DNA from: an uncultured Atopobium sp.
GTDB taxonomy: Bacteria; Actinomycetota; Coriobacteriia; Coriobacteriales; Atopobiaceae
DNA: 33,326 nt
Assembly (NCBI GenBank): GCA_938045565.1
Contig: CALIAZ010000049.1
Span: 1 to 33,326 of the forward strand
Direction of reading: 5' to 3'
Position numbers and translations under genes: made by a program. The notes under the pieces are model-generated. The model ran no database searches. It saw nothing but the letters and a program-made list of their open reading frames with translations, and was not told where the DNA came from. How positions within the stretch are numbered: position 1 is the stretch's first letter; each line of letters starts with the position of its first letter. This document shows, one piece after another, positions 24,514 through 32,684 of this stretch.

Positions 24514-26433
24514 ATGAAAATAATCAATATTGGAATTCTTGCCCATGTAGACGCTGGAAAGACGACCTTGACGGAGAGCCTGCTATATGCCAGCGGAGCC
24601 ATTTCAGAACCGGGGAGCGTCGAAAAAGGGACAACGAGGACGGACACCATGTTTTTGGAGCGGCAGCGTGGGATTACCATTCAAGCGGCAGTCACTTCCT
24701 TCCAGTGGCACAGATGTAAAGTCAACATTGTGGATACGCCCGGCCACATGGATTTTTTGGCGGAGGTGTACCGCTCTTTGGCTGTTTTAGATGGGGCCAT
24801 CTTGGTGATCTCCGCTAAAGATGGCGTGCAGGCCCAGACCCGTATTCTGTTCCATGCCCTGCGGAAAATGAACATTCCCACCGTTATCTTTATCAACAAG
24901 ATCGACCAGGCTGGCGTTGATTTGCAGAGCGTGGTTCAGTCTGTTCGGGATAAGCTCTCCGCCGATATTATCATCAAGCAGACGGTGTCGCTGTCCCCGG
25001 AAATAGTCCTGGAGGAAAATACCGACATAGAAGCATGGGATGCGGTCATCGAAAATAACGATGAATTATTGGAAAAGTATATCGCAGGAGAACCAATCAG
25101 CCGGGAAAAACTTGCGCGGGAGGAACAGCAGCGGGTTCAAGACGCCTCCCTGTTCCCAGTCTATCATGGCAGCGCCAAAAATGGCCTTGGCATTCAACCG
25201 TTGATGGATGCGGTGACAGGGCTGTTCCAACCGATTGGGGAACAGGGGGGCGCCGCCCTATGCGGCAGCGTTTTCAAGGTTGAGTACACCGATTGCGGCC
25301 AGCGGCGTGTCTATCTACGGTTATACAGCGGAACGCTGCGCCTGCGGGATACGGTGGCCCTGGCCGGGAGAGAAAAGCTGAAAATCACAGAGATGCGTAT
25401 TCCATCCAAAGGGGAAATTGTTCGGACAGACACCGCTTATCAGGGTGAAATTGTTATCCTTCCCAGCGACAGCGTGAGGTTAAACGATGTATTAGGGGAC
25501 CAAACCCGGCTCCCTCGTAAAAGGTGGCGCGAGGACCCCCTCCCCATGCTGCGGACGACGATTGCGCCGAAAACGGCAGCGCAAAGAGAACGGCTGCTGG
25601 ACGCTCTTACGCAACTTGCGGATACTGACCCGCTTTTGCGTTGCGAAGTGGATTCCATCACCCATGAGATCATTCTTTCTTTTTTGGGCCGGGTGCAGTT
25701 GGAGGTTGTTTCCGCTTTGCTGTCGGAAAAATACAAGCTTGAAACAGTGGTAAAGGAACCCTCCCTCATTTATATGGAGCGGCCGCTCAAAGCAGCCAGC
25801 CACACCATCCATATCGAGGTGCCGCCCAACCCGTTTTGGGCATCCATAGGACTGTCTGTTACACCACTCTCGCTTGGCTCCGGTGTACAATACGAGAGCC
25901 GGGTTTCGCTGGGATACTTGAACCAGAGTTTTCAAAACGCTGTCAGGGATGGTATCCGTTACGGGCTGGAGCAGGGCTTGTTCGGCTGGAACGTAACGGA
26001 CTGTAAGATTTGCTTTGAATACGGGCTTTATTACAGTCCGGTCAGCACGCCGGCGGACTTCCGCTCATTGGCCCCGATTGTATTGGAACAGGCATTGAAG
26101 GAATCGGGGACGCAGCTGCTGGAACCTTATCTCTCCTTCATCCTCTATGCGCCCCAGGAATACCTTTCCAGGGCTTATCATGATGCACCGAAATACTGTG
26201 CCACCATCGAAACGGCCCAGGTAAAAAAGGATGAAGTTGTCTTTACTGGCGAGATTCCCGCCCGCTGTATACAGGCATACCGTACTGATCTGGCCTTTTA
26301 CACCAACGGGCGGAGCGTATGCCTTACAGAGCTGAAAGGATATCAGGCCGCTGTCGGTCAGCCGGTCATCCAGCCCCGCCGTCCAAACAGCCGCCTGGAC
26401 AAGGTGCGCCATATGTTTCAGAAGGTAATGTAA
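24514..26433 (+). CDS. tet(W): Tetracycline resistance ribosomal protection protein Tet(W)
   Basis: A 639-residue translational GTPase related to EF-G that removes tetracycline from the ribosomal A site. The G domain shows AHVDAGKT (near 10-17), RGIT, DTPGHMDF and NKIDQ; domains II to V follow, ending in the C-terminal helix (RLDKVRHMFQKVM). The sequence matches Tet(W) as I recall it almost throughout, with the start MKIINIGILAHVDAGKT and full length. ATG 24514 follows GGAGG at 24501-24505. It is the only plus-strand gene in the defence block and interrupts mod. Tet(W) is common in gut and oral anaerobes, including Coriobacteriia and bifidobacteria. No terminator is visible after the stop. 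Confidence 0.97.
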   Translation: MKIINIGILAHVDAGKTTLTESLLYASGAISEPGSVEKGTTRTDTMFLERQRGITIQAAVTSFQWHRCKVNIVDTPGHMDFLAEVYRSLAVLDGAILVISAKDGVQAQTRILFHALRKMNIPTVIFINKIDQAGVDLQSVVQSVRDKLSADIIIKQTVSLSPEIVLEENTDIEAWDAVIENNDELLEKYIAGEPISREKLAREEQQRVQDASLFPVYHGSAKNGLGIQPLMDAVTGLFQPIGEQGGAALCGSVFKVEYTDCGQRRVYLRLYSGTLRLRDTVALAGREKLKITEMRIPSKGEIVRTDTAYQGEIVILPSDSVRLNDVLGDQTRLPRKRWREDPLPMLRTTIAPKTAAQRERLLDALTQLADTDPLLRCEVDSITHEIILSFLGRVQLEVVSALLSEKYKLETVVKEPSLIYMERPLKAASHTIHIEVPPNPFWASIGLSVTPLSLGSGVQYESRVSLGYLNQSFQNAVRDGIRYGLEQGLFGWNVTDCKICFEYGLYYSPVSTPADFRSLAPIVLEQALKESGTQLLEPYLSFILYAPQEYLSRAYHDAPKYCATIETAQVKKDEVVFTGEIPARCIQAYRTDLAFYTNGRSVCLTELKGYQAAVGQPVIQPRRPNSRLDKVRHMFQKVM

Positions 26434-26487
26434 AGATACATAATCGTCAAGACGGCAACAATCAGAAGTTATGGAGGGTAACAATGG

Positions 26488-27636
26488 AAAATAGCCCTTT
26501 CCGTCAAATAGAGATACGAGCTCCTTGGCGCCTTCCTGGCTGTGACCCACTTCTTTGTAAAACATGATTGAAGTTGGAGCCATTCCATCATATTTGAGCT
26601 CTGTTAGGAAACGCTTGATGCAAGGGACGCTGTCGCCGTTTGGGCCAAACCAAATGCGGTTATCCTGGAGTCTCTCGCGAAACGCGTTTCGCGAGAGCCT
26701 CCAGCAGCGTCCTGCTGGAGGCTCTACAACACGCCCCGAGGGCGTTGTGATTGGATAGTCGGAATCTGGGCTGTAAGTCTTTACACTGAGGTCGCTTGGC
26801 TTCCAAACGCCTCGAGGGTCGTTGTCTGGATTCTTGTAGCGGGCGTTTGCCTCGTCTGTTCTCGGCAGGCGTCCAATCACAAAGCGCTCAATGGATTTGG
26901 CGTATACGAGAACATAATCATGGCTATTTGAAACGTATTTGGCGTCATTCTTGGGCGAGTAAGCTCGTTCCCAGATTAGCTGAGAAACGAAATTTGCCTC
27001 TCCGAACACCTCGTCACAGAGGATGCGCAAATTGCGGTCTTCGTTATCGTCAATCGAAATGAAAATGACGCCATCGTCGGTTAGGAGCTCTCGAGCCAGT
27101 CTCAACCTAGGGTACATCATCGAGCACCAGTCGCTATGGTAGCGGCCACTTGTGTCGGCGTTGGACTGGCCGGCGAGTCCCGCCTGCTCCTTATAGTTAT
27201 CGACAGAGTTGCCGAAATTGTCCTTGTAGACAAAGTCGTGACCCGTGTTGTAGGGTGGGTCGATGTAGATCATCTTGACCTTGCCGTGGTAGCCGCGCTG
27301 TAGGAGCTTCAGCACCTCGAGATTGTCGCCTTCGATATAAATGTTGTCCGAGTCGAAGGACCCATCCTCTCCATCGCGGCTGCGGCTTTTCTCGATACGG
27401 GGACGCAAAGTAGCAGTGCTGGACATCTGCGACTGGCGGATGGCATCGGCCTTGCCGGGCCACGTGAACGCATAGCGCTCCAGGCCCTCGTCTACCTCGT
27501 CGCCAAGCTCCAGCCGCAGTTTGTCGAAGTCGATTCCGCTCTCGGAGAACACTTCGGGCATCAGCTCCTTGAGCTTATTCAGGCGGTCGTCAATAAGACT
27601 CTCCGATTCAAGAGTCATCTTTTCTATCTCGCTCAT
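26488..27636 (-). pseudogene. mod: Mod methyltransferase, N-terminal half (type III-like, truncated by tet(W))
   Basis: 383 codons from ATG 27636 to a final TTT. Motif IV DPPYNTG is at residues 126-132, preceded by NIYIEGDNLEVLKLLQRGY, and the target-recognition region follows, ending EVGHSQEGAKELVSLFDG. This is the beta-class (N6-adenine) order, with motif IV before motif I. Normal Mod would continue with a DxPKP-type motif and motif I; here the frame runs antisense into tet(W) for about 140 meaningless codons to a stop at 26065. The predicted product of about 523 residues lacks the AdoMet site and should be inactive. ATG 27636 follows GGAGGAG and lies 11 bases after the upstream gene. GC, near 48 percent in sampled stretches, is lower than in res. 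Confidence 0.88.
26672..26725. repeat. Overlapping perfect palindromes inside mod
   Basis: Bases 26672-26697 form a perfect 26-bp palindrome centred on ACGCGT. It overlaps a second perfect inverted repeat with 14-bp arms (26694-26707 and 26712-26725) and a 4-base spacer. They encode the ordinary Mod segment around GRCWRLSRNAFRERL, so they coexist with coding. The two hairpins share four bases and are mutually exclusive in full length. Confidence 0.75.
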
Positions 27637-27647
27637 GAGGTCTCCTC

Positions 27648-28442
27648 CTAGGAAAGTTGAGATTTGATTAGTTGAACTATGTAGGGCATGGCGGCAATAA
27701 AAACGTCGGTGCCCTTGCCGGCAAGCCAGCTCAGGAGTTTGTCAAGCTTGCTGCCCCGTTTGCTTTTATCTTTTGTGTTGAGATCGCCCATCATCCCTTT
27801 GAGCAGCGTCTTCTCGTCATCGGAAAGCGTTGTCTCTGGCAATTTGTCAATCTGTTCAAAGGTTGCCTCTAACGTGACCTGTACGTTGCTCGTGGCGGAT
27901 GCCGTGAGGCTGACGCTAGCGCCCTGCGCTTCGGCGATTTTCAGCTTACGGAGCTCCTCATCACGGAAATGCTTCAGTTTGTCGATACGTAGTTGCGTCT
28001 GTTCATCGTTGAAATCATTGCGATTGGAAGACCCATAGGAATAGGAGGCTAGTCCGTCCGTGTAGGAGTCGTAGCCCCTCGCGTTTGCGTAGACGTAGTC
28101 GATTGAGTCGTATACGGCTTTGAGCTCGTCGTCTTTCACGCCCCCTTCAAGAGCTTGCTCCAGTCTCCTGATATGCTGCGTTATAGTTGCGCAGAATGCG
28201 GCACCGAACGCTTTGTCGTCTGAGTCTTCCCGCTTTAGGCGCAGCTTCTGGAGAATCATCCCTAGGTCGCTTTTCGAGTAGCGAAATGAGCTTGAGGAAT
28301 TGATATATTTTAAAGCCTCGGGGTTAGTGTAGTCGAGGTCGAAGACCTGCATGATTTCACGGCAGAGCGCATCAACATCCTCATCTGCAGCATCACTCAA
28401 AAGGCGCGCCGCTCGCAAAATATACTCATCTAGAACGGCCAT
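27648..28442 (-). CDS. Uncharacterised 264-residue protein of the defence operon
   Basis: I do not recognise this family. The protein is soluble and mostly helical. Residues 1-125 are acidic and helical, a Ser/Tyr/Gly-rich stretch (about 126-140, DSYTDGLASYSYGSSN) is followed by a helical linker (FRDEELRKLKIAEAQ), and there is a compact C-terminal domain (about 175-264). This domain starts with Ser/Thr beta strands (SVSLTASATSNVQVTLE), has a charged helix pair, and ends in an amphipathic helix (VFIAAMPYIVQLIKSQLS) that could touch membrane or protein. ATG 28442 has AAGGAG upstream and overlaps the DUF4391 gene end by 17 bases. mod follows 11 bases after its stop. GC is low (near 48 percent) like the adjacent mod half. 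It may be an effector or accessory subunit. Confidence 0.8.
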   Translation of the reverse strand: MAVLDEYILRAARLLSDAADEDVDALCREIMQVFDLDYTNPEALKYINSSSSFRYSKSDLGMILQKLRLKREDSDDKAFGAAFCATITQHIRRLEQALEGGVKDDELKAVYDSIDYVYANARGYDSYTDGLASYSYGSSNRNDFNDEQTQLRIDKLKHFRDEELRKLKIAEAQGASVSLTASATSNVQVTLEATFEQIDKLPETTLSDDEKTLLKGMMGDLNTKDKSKRGSKLDKLLSWLAGKGTDVFIAAMPYIVQLIKSQLS

Positions 28443-29208
28443 TGCAGATCTCCTTTATCTCATCGGCGACCGCCCTCAGGCGTCGCTCCTCTTCCTTCAT
28501 TTCCATCCTCAGCTTCGCGGACTCGTTGAGCGTTATGTCCTTCGACCGCCGCTGCTCCTTCAGCCGCTTGACGGAGGCTCCCATCTCATCGTAGCGCGAC
28601 GTGAGGGCGATCAGCTTTTCCCGGTCTCGAACGGGGCATACGGGGTAGAACCCCAGGCCGCCAATCGCGCGGGACAGCGCTACGGTGCGCGACAGGTCGA
28701 CCAGGTACTCCCAGAGGTCGCCCTGCGAGAGCCGCCCGAATGCCAGCGCGCCTAGGAAGTCCGCGTATTCTGAACGGCCAGGATCGAACGCGCCCGTCGA
28801 CTCGACTCGGTCGACGACCGTCGCGCCCTGCTCGGCCTGGCTCCTCCGCGTGAGGGCGACCGATATGCACGCGCAGCCGCCCGCCTCGACCAGGAGCACC
28901 GTCGGGTTCGGGAAGCACTTGTGCACGAGCTCCGCCACCTCGGCCACCGCCATGGTCCCGGCTGTCATCTCGCAACGGAGGAAGACGACGCTCTGCACGT
29001 TGCGCTCGTCGTCCTCGTACGGCGGGATGCGCGTCGTGGACTTCTGGACCGTGGCGAAGTGCTCGAGGCGCGCGACCTTGTCGAGCCTCTTCTGCTCGGT
29101 CTTGGTGAGCATGGCCTGCTTGACGAGCACCGTCTTGGGAATGCGGCGGCATCCCGCGAGCGCCGCTTCGGGCAGGCGCAGGATTCCGTTCCAGTCGATG
29201 CCGCTCAT
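28426..29208 (-). CDS. DUF4391 protein
   Basis: Predicted 260-residue protein of the DUF4391 family, of unknown biochemical function, often found next to helicase and methyltransferase defence genes. Visible regions are PKTVLVKQAMLTKTEQKRLD, IPPYEDDERNVQSVVFLRCE, a PTVLLVEAG beta strand with VALTRRSQAE, and a C-terminal coiled-coil-like helix (about 205-255, VKRLKEQRRSKDITLNESAK). The start ATG 29206-29208 overlaps the helicase stop in ATGA, which replaces an upstream start at 29226 lying inside the helicase gene. The overlap makes stoichiometric production with the helicase likely, so I infer they form a complex. The assignment is by motif memory only. Confidence 0.75.
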   Translation of the reverse strand: MSGIDWNGILRLPEAALAGCRRIPKTVLVKQAMLTKTEQKRLDKVARLEHFATVQKSTTRIPPYEDDERNVQSVVFLRCEMTAGTMAVAEVAELVHKCFPNPTVLLVEAGGCACISVALTRRSQAEQGATVVDRVESTGAFDPGRSEYADFLGALAFGRLSQGDLWEYLVDLSRTVALSRAIGGLGFYPVCPVRDREKLIALTSRYDEMGASVKRLKEQRRSKDITLNESAKLRMEMKEEERRLRAVADEIKEICNGRSR

Positions 29209-32200
29209 CGCAGCACCGCGAAACATACCAACGAGTAGTCGTTGAAGCCCATGACGGTGCCGCTGCCGACCTCTCCCAGGCTGAACAGGCTCTCGATGCC
29301 TTTGTCCTGCTGCGTTCCGGTGATGGCCGCAACGACATCGTCAAGCAGGTCGGTGTAGGCGTCCATCCTCGTCCCGTCGCGGGTCTCGCGGTTGAACTCG
29401 CGGCACAGCTTAGCGATGGGCTCGGGATGCCCAGAGCAGACGGCGCGCATGATGTCGAGCGCCGGCTTGGGCTGGGTGTGCTTCGTCATGACCTCGCCGT
29501 CGGCCGACACGTACACCACGTAGTACGGGAAGACAGGGTTCGTGTCCCTGGGATCGTTGCCCTCGTCGTTCTGCTTGAGGCAGAAGACCACGCCTGGCTT
29601 CACGTCGCTGCGAAGCTCGTCGGGGATGGGGGCCACGGCGTGCAGTCCCGCCGGCGAGTTCTCCAACGCGCCGGGATGCTCCTTGGCGTAGCGCTGGAGC
29701 TCCACGCGGAAGTCGTCGAAGGCGAAATCCGTGATCGAGATGCCGCCCGAGATGTCCTCGAGGTCGAGCACCTCGCTCTTGAGCTGCTGGAGCTGCCGGC
29801 GACGGTACTTGAGGTCGTTCATCTCTCCATTGCCCTTGGCCTCCAGCACGTTCTCCTCGCCGGTTGCCGACGCGTCGAGCAGCGCCATGCGCCCCTTCAC
29901 GCGGCCCTCGAGCTGGATGTACTCGTCGAGCGCGATGTCCGGCCAGAAGTTGACCAGCTGGATCTGGGAGTTCTTCGATCCCAGGCGGTCGATGCGGCCG
30001 AAGCGCTGGATGATACGCACGGGGTTCCAGTGGATGTCGTAGTTCACCAGGCAGTCGCAGTCCTGCAGGTTCTGGCCCTCGGAGATGCAGTCCGTCGCGA
30101 AGACGACGTCGATCTCGCCGAGCTCCCGCTGGCTCTCCGGCAGCTCCTTTGAGACGGGAGAGAACCTCGCGAGGATGTTCTCGAAGGTGGTCCTGGGAAG
30201 CTTCAGCGAGTAGGTCCGGTTGGAGCTGCCCGCCACCTCGGCGCACTCGATTCCGAGCTCGCGCTTCAGCCAGGGCGCCAGCTGCTCGAAAAGGTACGCC
30301 GTCGTGTCGGCGAACGCGCTGAACACCAGCACCTTGCGGTTGCCGGGGTTGTACGGCTCGCTGACCTTGCCCGCGATGAAGTCGCGCAGCTTCACGAGCT
30401 TGGCGTCGCGCTCGGGCGTCACCGCGTCGGCATAGGTTAGCAGGGCCCGGAGCACCTGGATGTCGAAGTCGAGGTCCTGGCCCAGGCGCAGGGCGTCGAC
30501 GTCTCGCAGGTCGACTCGCACCTTGCCGCCGGCCTCGAACTCCTCGGCATCGTCGTCGTCGAACCCGTCCTCGAGGCCCTCGGTGCCGTAGGCGACCCCC
30601 GACGCGTCGGCGTCGAGCCTCGCGCGCAGGTCGACGCAGCCGTCGAGGATTCGTCGCAGCGTGATGCGGAAGCTGTTCACGGAGGACTCCATGCGCTTGA
30701 GGACGTTGACGCGCATGAGGTTGGCCACCGCCGTCGTGCGGTGGACCTGGCTCTCGAAGTCCTTGCCCCACGTGTCCCCGTAGCGGTCCTCGTACTTGCG
30801 GCGCTGGTCGGCGCGCACGTAGGAGAGCACCTGGTACTGGGCGAACGTGAGCTGGGCGATCATGTCGTTGAGCACGGCAATCGGCGGCAGCTCGCCTTCT
30901 AGGTCAATGGGCGTCTGAAACGACAGGGGCGGCCGGCGCGCCGGGAAGGTACCGCTCGCGGCGCCGTAGTACTTCGTGATGTGCTTGCGGCTGCGCGCGA
31001 TGGTCAGCACGTCGAGCAGCTTGAAGTAGTCGGCGTTCACCGCGTTCACGAAGCTCTCGGTCGTGCGCTCGGAGTCGGAGAGCTTGCTCCACTCGTTGAA
31101 CCTCTGCTGGGCGACGCGCGTCACGTGGGTGATCGACGGGATGCCATCGGTATCGGCGAGGTACGCGTCGTCTCCCTCGGTGATGAGCTCGATCTGGTTT
31201 CGCAGGTCGAGCAGGCGGTTGTTCACCGGGGTGGCAGAGAGCATGAGCACCTTCGTGCGCTGGCCCGACTTGATGACGTCCTCGATGAGGCGCGTGTAGC
31301 GGTCGGTCTTGTCCGCGTCGGTGCTCTTGTTCCTGAAGTTGTGGCTCTCGTCGATGACGAGGAGGTCGAAGTGGCCCCAGCGCAGGTGCTCGAGGTCCAC
31401 CTCGCCGCTCATGCCGTGGTAGCGCGACAGGTCGGTGTGGTTGAGCACCGTGTAGCTGAAGCGGTCGTCGGCCAGCGGGTTGCGGTCGTCGTTGTCCTGC
31501 GTCCACAGGGTCCAGTTGTCCCGCAGGCGCTTCGGGCACAGCACGAGGATGCGGTCGTTGCGCTCCTGGTAGTACTTCATGACGGCGAGCGCCTCGTAGG
31601 TCTTGCCCAGGCCCACCGAGTCGGCGATGATGCAGCCCTTGTACTTCTCCAGCTTGCGGATGGCGCCCACGACGGCGTCCTTCTGGAAGTCGTAGAGCTT
31701 GCTCCAGACCACGGACTCCTCGAACTTGAGGCCGGGGCGGATGCCGTTGTCCTCGTCGTCCTCCATGAAGTCGCGGAACAGGTGGTACAGGGTCAGGAAA
31801 TAGATGAACTCGGGCGGGTTCTCGCGGTAGAGCGTCTCGACCTGGGCGGCCACCTGCGCGGTGACCTCCTCGACCATGGCAGGGTTGTCCCAGACCGACT
31901 CGAACATCATCTTGAGGCCGACGGCCTCGGTCGCGTTCTCGAAATGGCTCACGCAGGTCACGGTTCCCGGACGGCGCTCGTAGCCGAGGCCCTCCTGCGT
32001 GAAGTTCGCGGCGGCGCCCATGAAGGCGTGGTCGTCGCCGGATGGGTTCTCCACCACGTAGGTGCCGCCCGGCTGAATGGCGCCGGACGTCTTGGCGGAC
32101 TTGAAGACGCCCTTCTCGCGGATCCACTCGGCGCATTCACGGGCGAGCGCGCGTTGGTTTAGGTTGTTGCGCAGCGTGAGCTCGAGCCCCGAGCCGCCGA

Positions 32201-32450
32201 CGCCGACCTCGCGCGCGCGGCGGGCTACCTCGAACTCGCGCGGCTCCTTCGAGTCGGCCATGCGCTTGATGAAGGTGGGCTCGCTGAACAGGAAGCGCAC
32301 CTCGTCGACCTTGGAGAGCTCCTCTTTGAGCTCCCCGTAGGCGAACACGGTGAAATACGAGCTGATTATCGACAACTTCGCGCCGTCGTCGATGGATTCG
32401 CCGAGGGCGTCTCCCAGGCGCTCCGCGCCGACGTTGCTTAGCGACTTCAC
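29205..32450 (-). CDS. SNF2-family helicase with N-terminal PLD-like domain
   Basis: Predicted 1081-residue ATP-dependent DNA translocase. The PLD-like region (about 20-165) has IISSYFTVFAYGEL and GAAANFTQEGLG, the latter resembling the GSSNFT-x-GL PLD motif, but the HxK part appears lost (GGTYVVEN in its place), so it may be structural. The SNF2 helicase has Walker A DSVGLGKT (277-284), DESH (367-370), LSATPVNN (404-411), and motif V-VI VVFATDCISEGQNLQDCD and RIIQRFGRIDRLGS. The C-terminal part (about 930-1081) is helical and unknown. The start is GTG 32450, 4 bases after the RHH stop. In defence systems such helicases pump DNA to nucleases or methylases, for example DISARM DrmD; here the partner may be DUF4391, Mod or Res. 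Confidence 0.9.
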   Translation of the reverse strand: MKSLSNVGAERLGDALGESIDDGAKLSIISSYFTVFAYGELKEELSKVDEVRFLFSEPTFIKRMADSKEPREFEVARRAREVGVGGSGLELTLRNNLNQRALARECAEWIREKGVFKSAKTSGAIQPGGTYVVENPSGDDHAFMGAAANFTQEGLGYERRPGTVTCVSHFENATEAVGLKMMFESVWDNPAMVEEVTAQVAAQVETLYRENPPEFIYFLTLYHLFRDFMEDDEDNGIRPGLKFEESVVWSKLYDFQKDAVVGAIRKLEKYKGCIIADSVGLGKTYEALAVMKYYQERNDRILVLCPKRLRDNWTLWTQDNDDRNPLADDRFSYTVLNHTDLSRYHGMSGEVDLEHLRWGHFDLLVIDESHNFRNKSTDADKTDRYTRLIEDVIKSGQRTKVLMLSATPVNNRLLDLRNQIELITEGDDAYLADTDGIPSITHVTRVAQQRFNEWSKLSDSERTTESFVNAVNADYFKLLDVLTIARSRKHITKYYGAASGTFPARRPPLSFQTPIDLEGELPPIAVLNDMIAQLTFAQYQVLSYVRADQRRKYEDRYGDTWGKDFESQVHRTTAVANLMRVNVLKRMESSVNSFRITLRRILDGCVDLRARLDADASGVAYGTEGLEDGFDDDDAEEFEAGGKVRVDLRDVDALRLGQDLDFDIQVLRALLTYADAVTPERDAKLVKLRDFIAGKVSEPYNPGNRKVLVFSAFADTTAYLFEQLAPWLKRELGIECAEVAGSSNRTYSLKLPRTTFENILARFSPVSKELPESQRELGEIDVVFATDCISEGQNLQDCDCLVNYDIHWNPVRIIQRFGRIDRLGSKNSQIQLVNFWPDIALDEYIQLEGRVKGRMALLDASATGEENVLEAKGNGEMNDLKYRRRQLQQLKSEVLDLEDISGGISITDFAFDDFRVELQRYAKEHPGALENSPAGLHAVAPIPDELRSDVKPGVVFCLKQNDEGNDPRDTNPVFPYYVVYVSADGEVMTKHTQPKPALDIMRAVCSGHPEPIAKLCREFNRETRDGTRMDAYTDLLDDVVAAITGTQQDKGIESLFSLGEVGSGTVMGFNDYSLVCFAVLR

Positions 32451-32454
32451 GCCT

Positions 32455-32667
32455 CTATGCCCCCTTTTTCGCGAGCTCTTCGATCATGCAGGTGCGCACG
32501 AAGGCGGAGAAGCTCATGCCCCGCAGGGCCGCCTCCTCCTTCGCCGCGTCGCGCAGGGTGTCGGGGATGCGCAGGGTCACGGAGACCTGGTCGCCGTCCA
32601 CCAGGAAGCTTCTGATCTCGGTCTCGTCGGGATTGCTCTTGATGAGCTCCTTGTAGCTGTCGGGCAT
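32455..32667 (-). CDS. Small ribbon-helix-helix protein, probable operon regulator
   Basis: Predicted 70-residue protein. Residues about 27-66 (DQVSVTLRIPDTLRDAAKEE, GMSFSAFVRTCMIEELAKK) fit the ribbon-helix-helix fold of CopG/Arc-type repressors and antitoxins. ATG 32667 is preferred over the in-frame ATG 32679 because GGGAG lies 5 bases before it. It is the first gene of the tight operon, and its stop is 4 bases before the helicase start. Upstream are a TATAAT -10 candidate and repeated AATGC/GCATT words, suitable for autoregulation. No toxin follows, so I read it as a regulator rather than an antitoxin. Confidence 0.8.
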   Translation of the reverse strand: MPDSYKELIKSNPDETEIRSFLVDGDQVSVTLRIPDTLRDAAKEEAALRGMSFSAFVRTCMIEELAKKGA

Positions 32668-32684
32668 CTGCGCTCCCATCGCTC

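Larger units (their letters stand above)
23878..26487 (+). mobile_element. tet(W) resistance cassette inserted in mod
   Basis: The 2.6-kb segment separates the two halves of mod and carries tet(W) with its promoter and attenuating leader. Its right edge is sharply defined: mod codons run unbroken to TTT at 26488-26490, whereas the normal Mod protein would continue with Asp-x-Pro-Lys-Pro. The left edge is less certain. No transposase, recombinase, terminal inverted repeat pair or target duplication is visible. Short GGTAA occurs near both ends (about 23874 and 26478). A few mod codons appear lost at the junction. This looks like a recombination-borne fragment of a larger tet(W) element rather than an intact transposon. 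Confidence 0.75.

Noticed and set aside
26065..26487. The mod N-terminal frame continues antisense through the end of tet(W) for about 140 codons
   Set aside because: It has no Mod motifs and is exactly antisense to intact tet(W). I treat it as run-on from the insertion, not a domain.
32455..32667. RHH protein as antitoxin of a toxin-antitoxin pair
   Set aside because: The downstream gene is a helicase and the upstream 91-residue protein is on the far side of a promoter; no toxin fold is visible.
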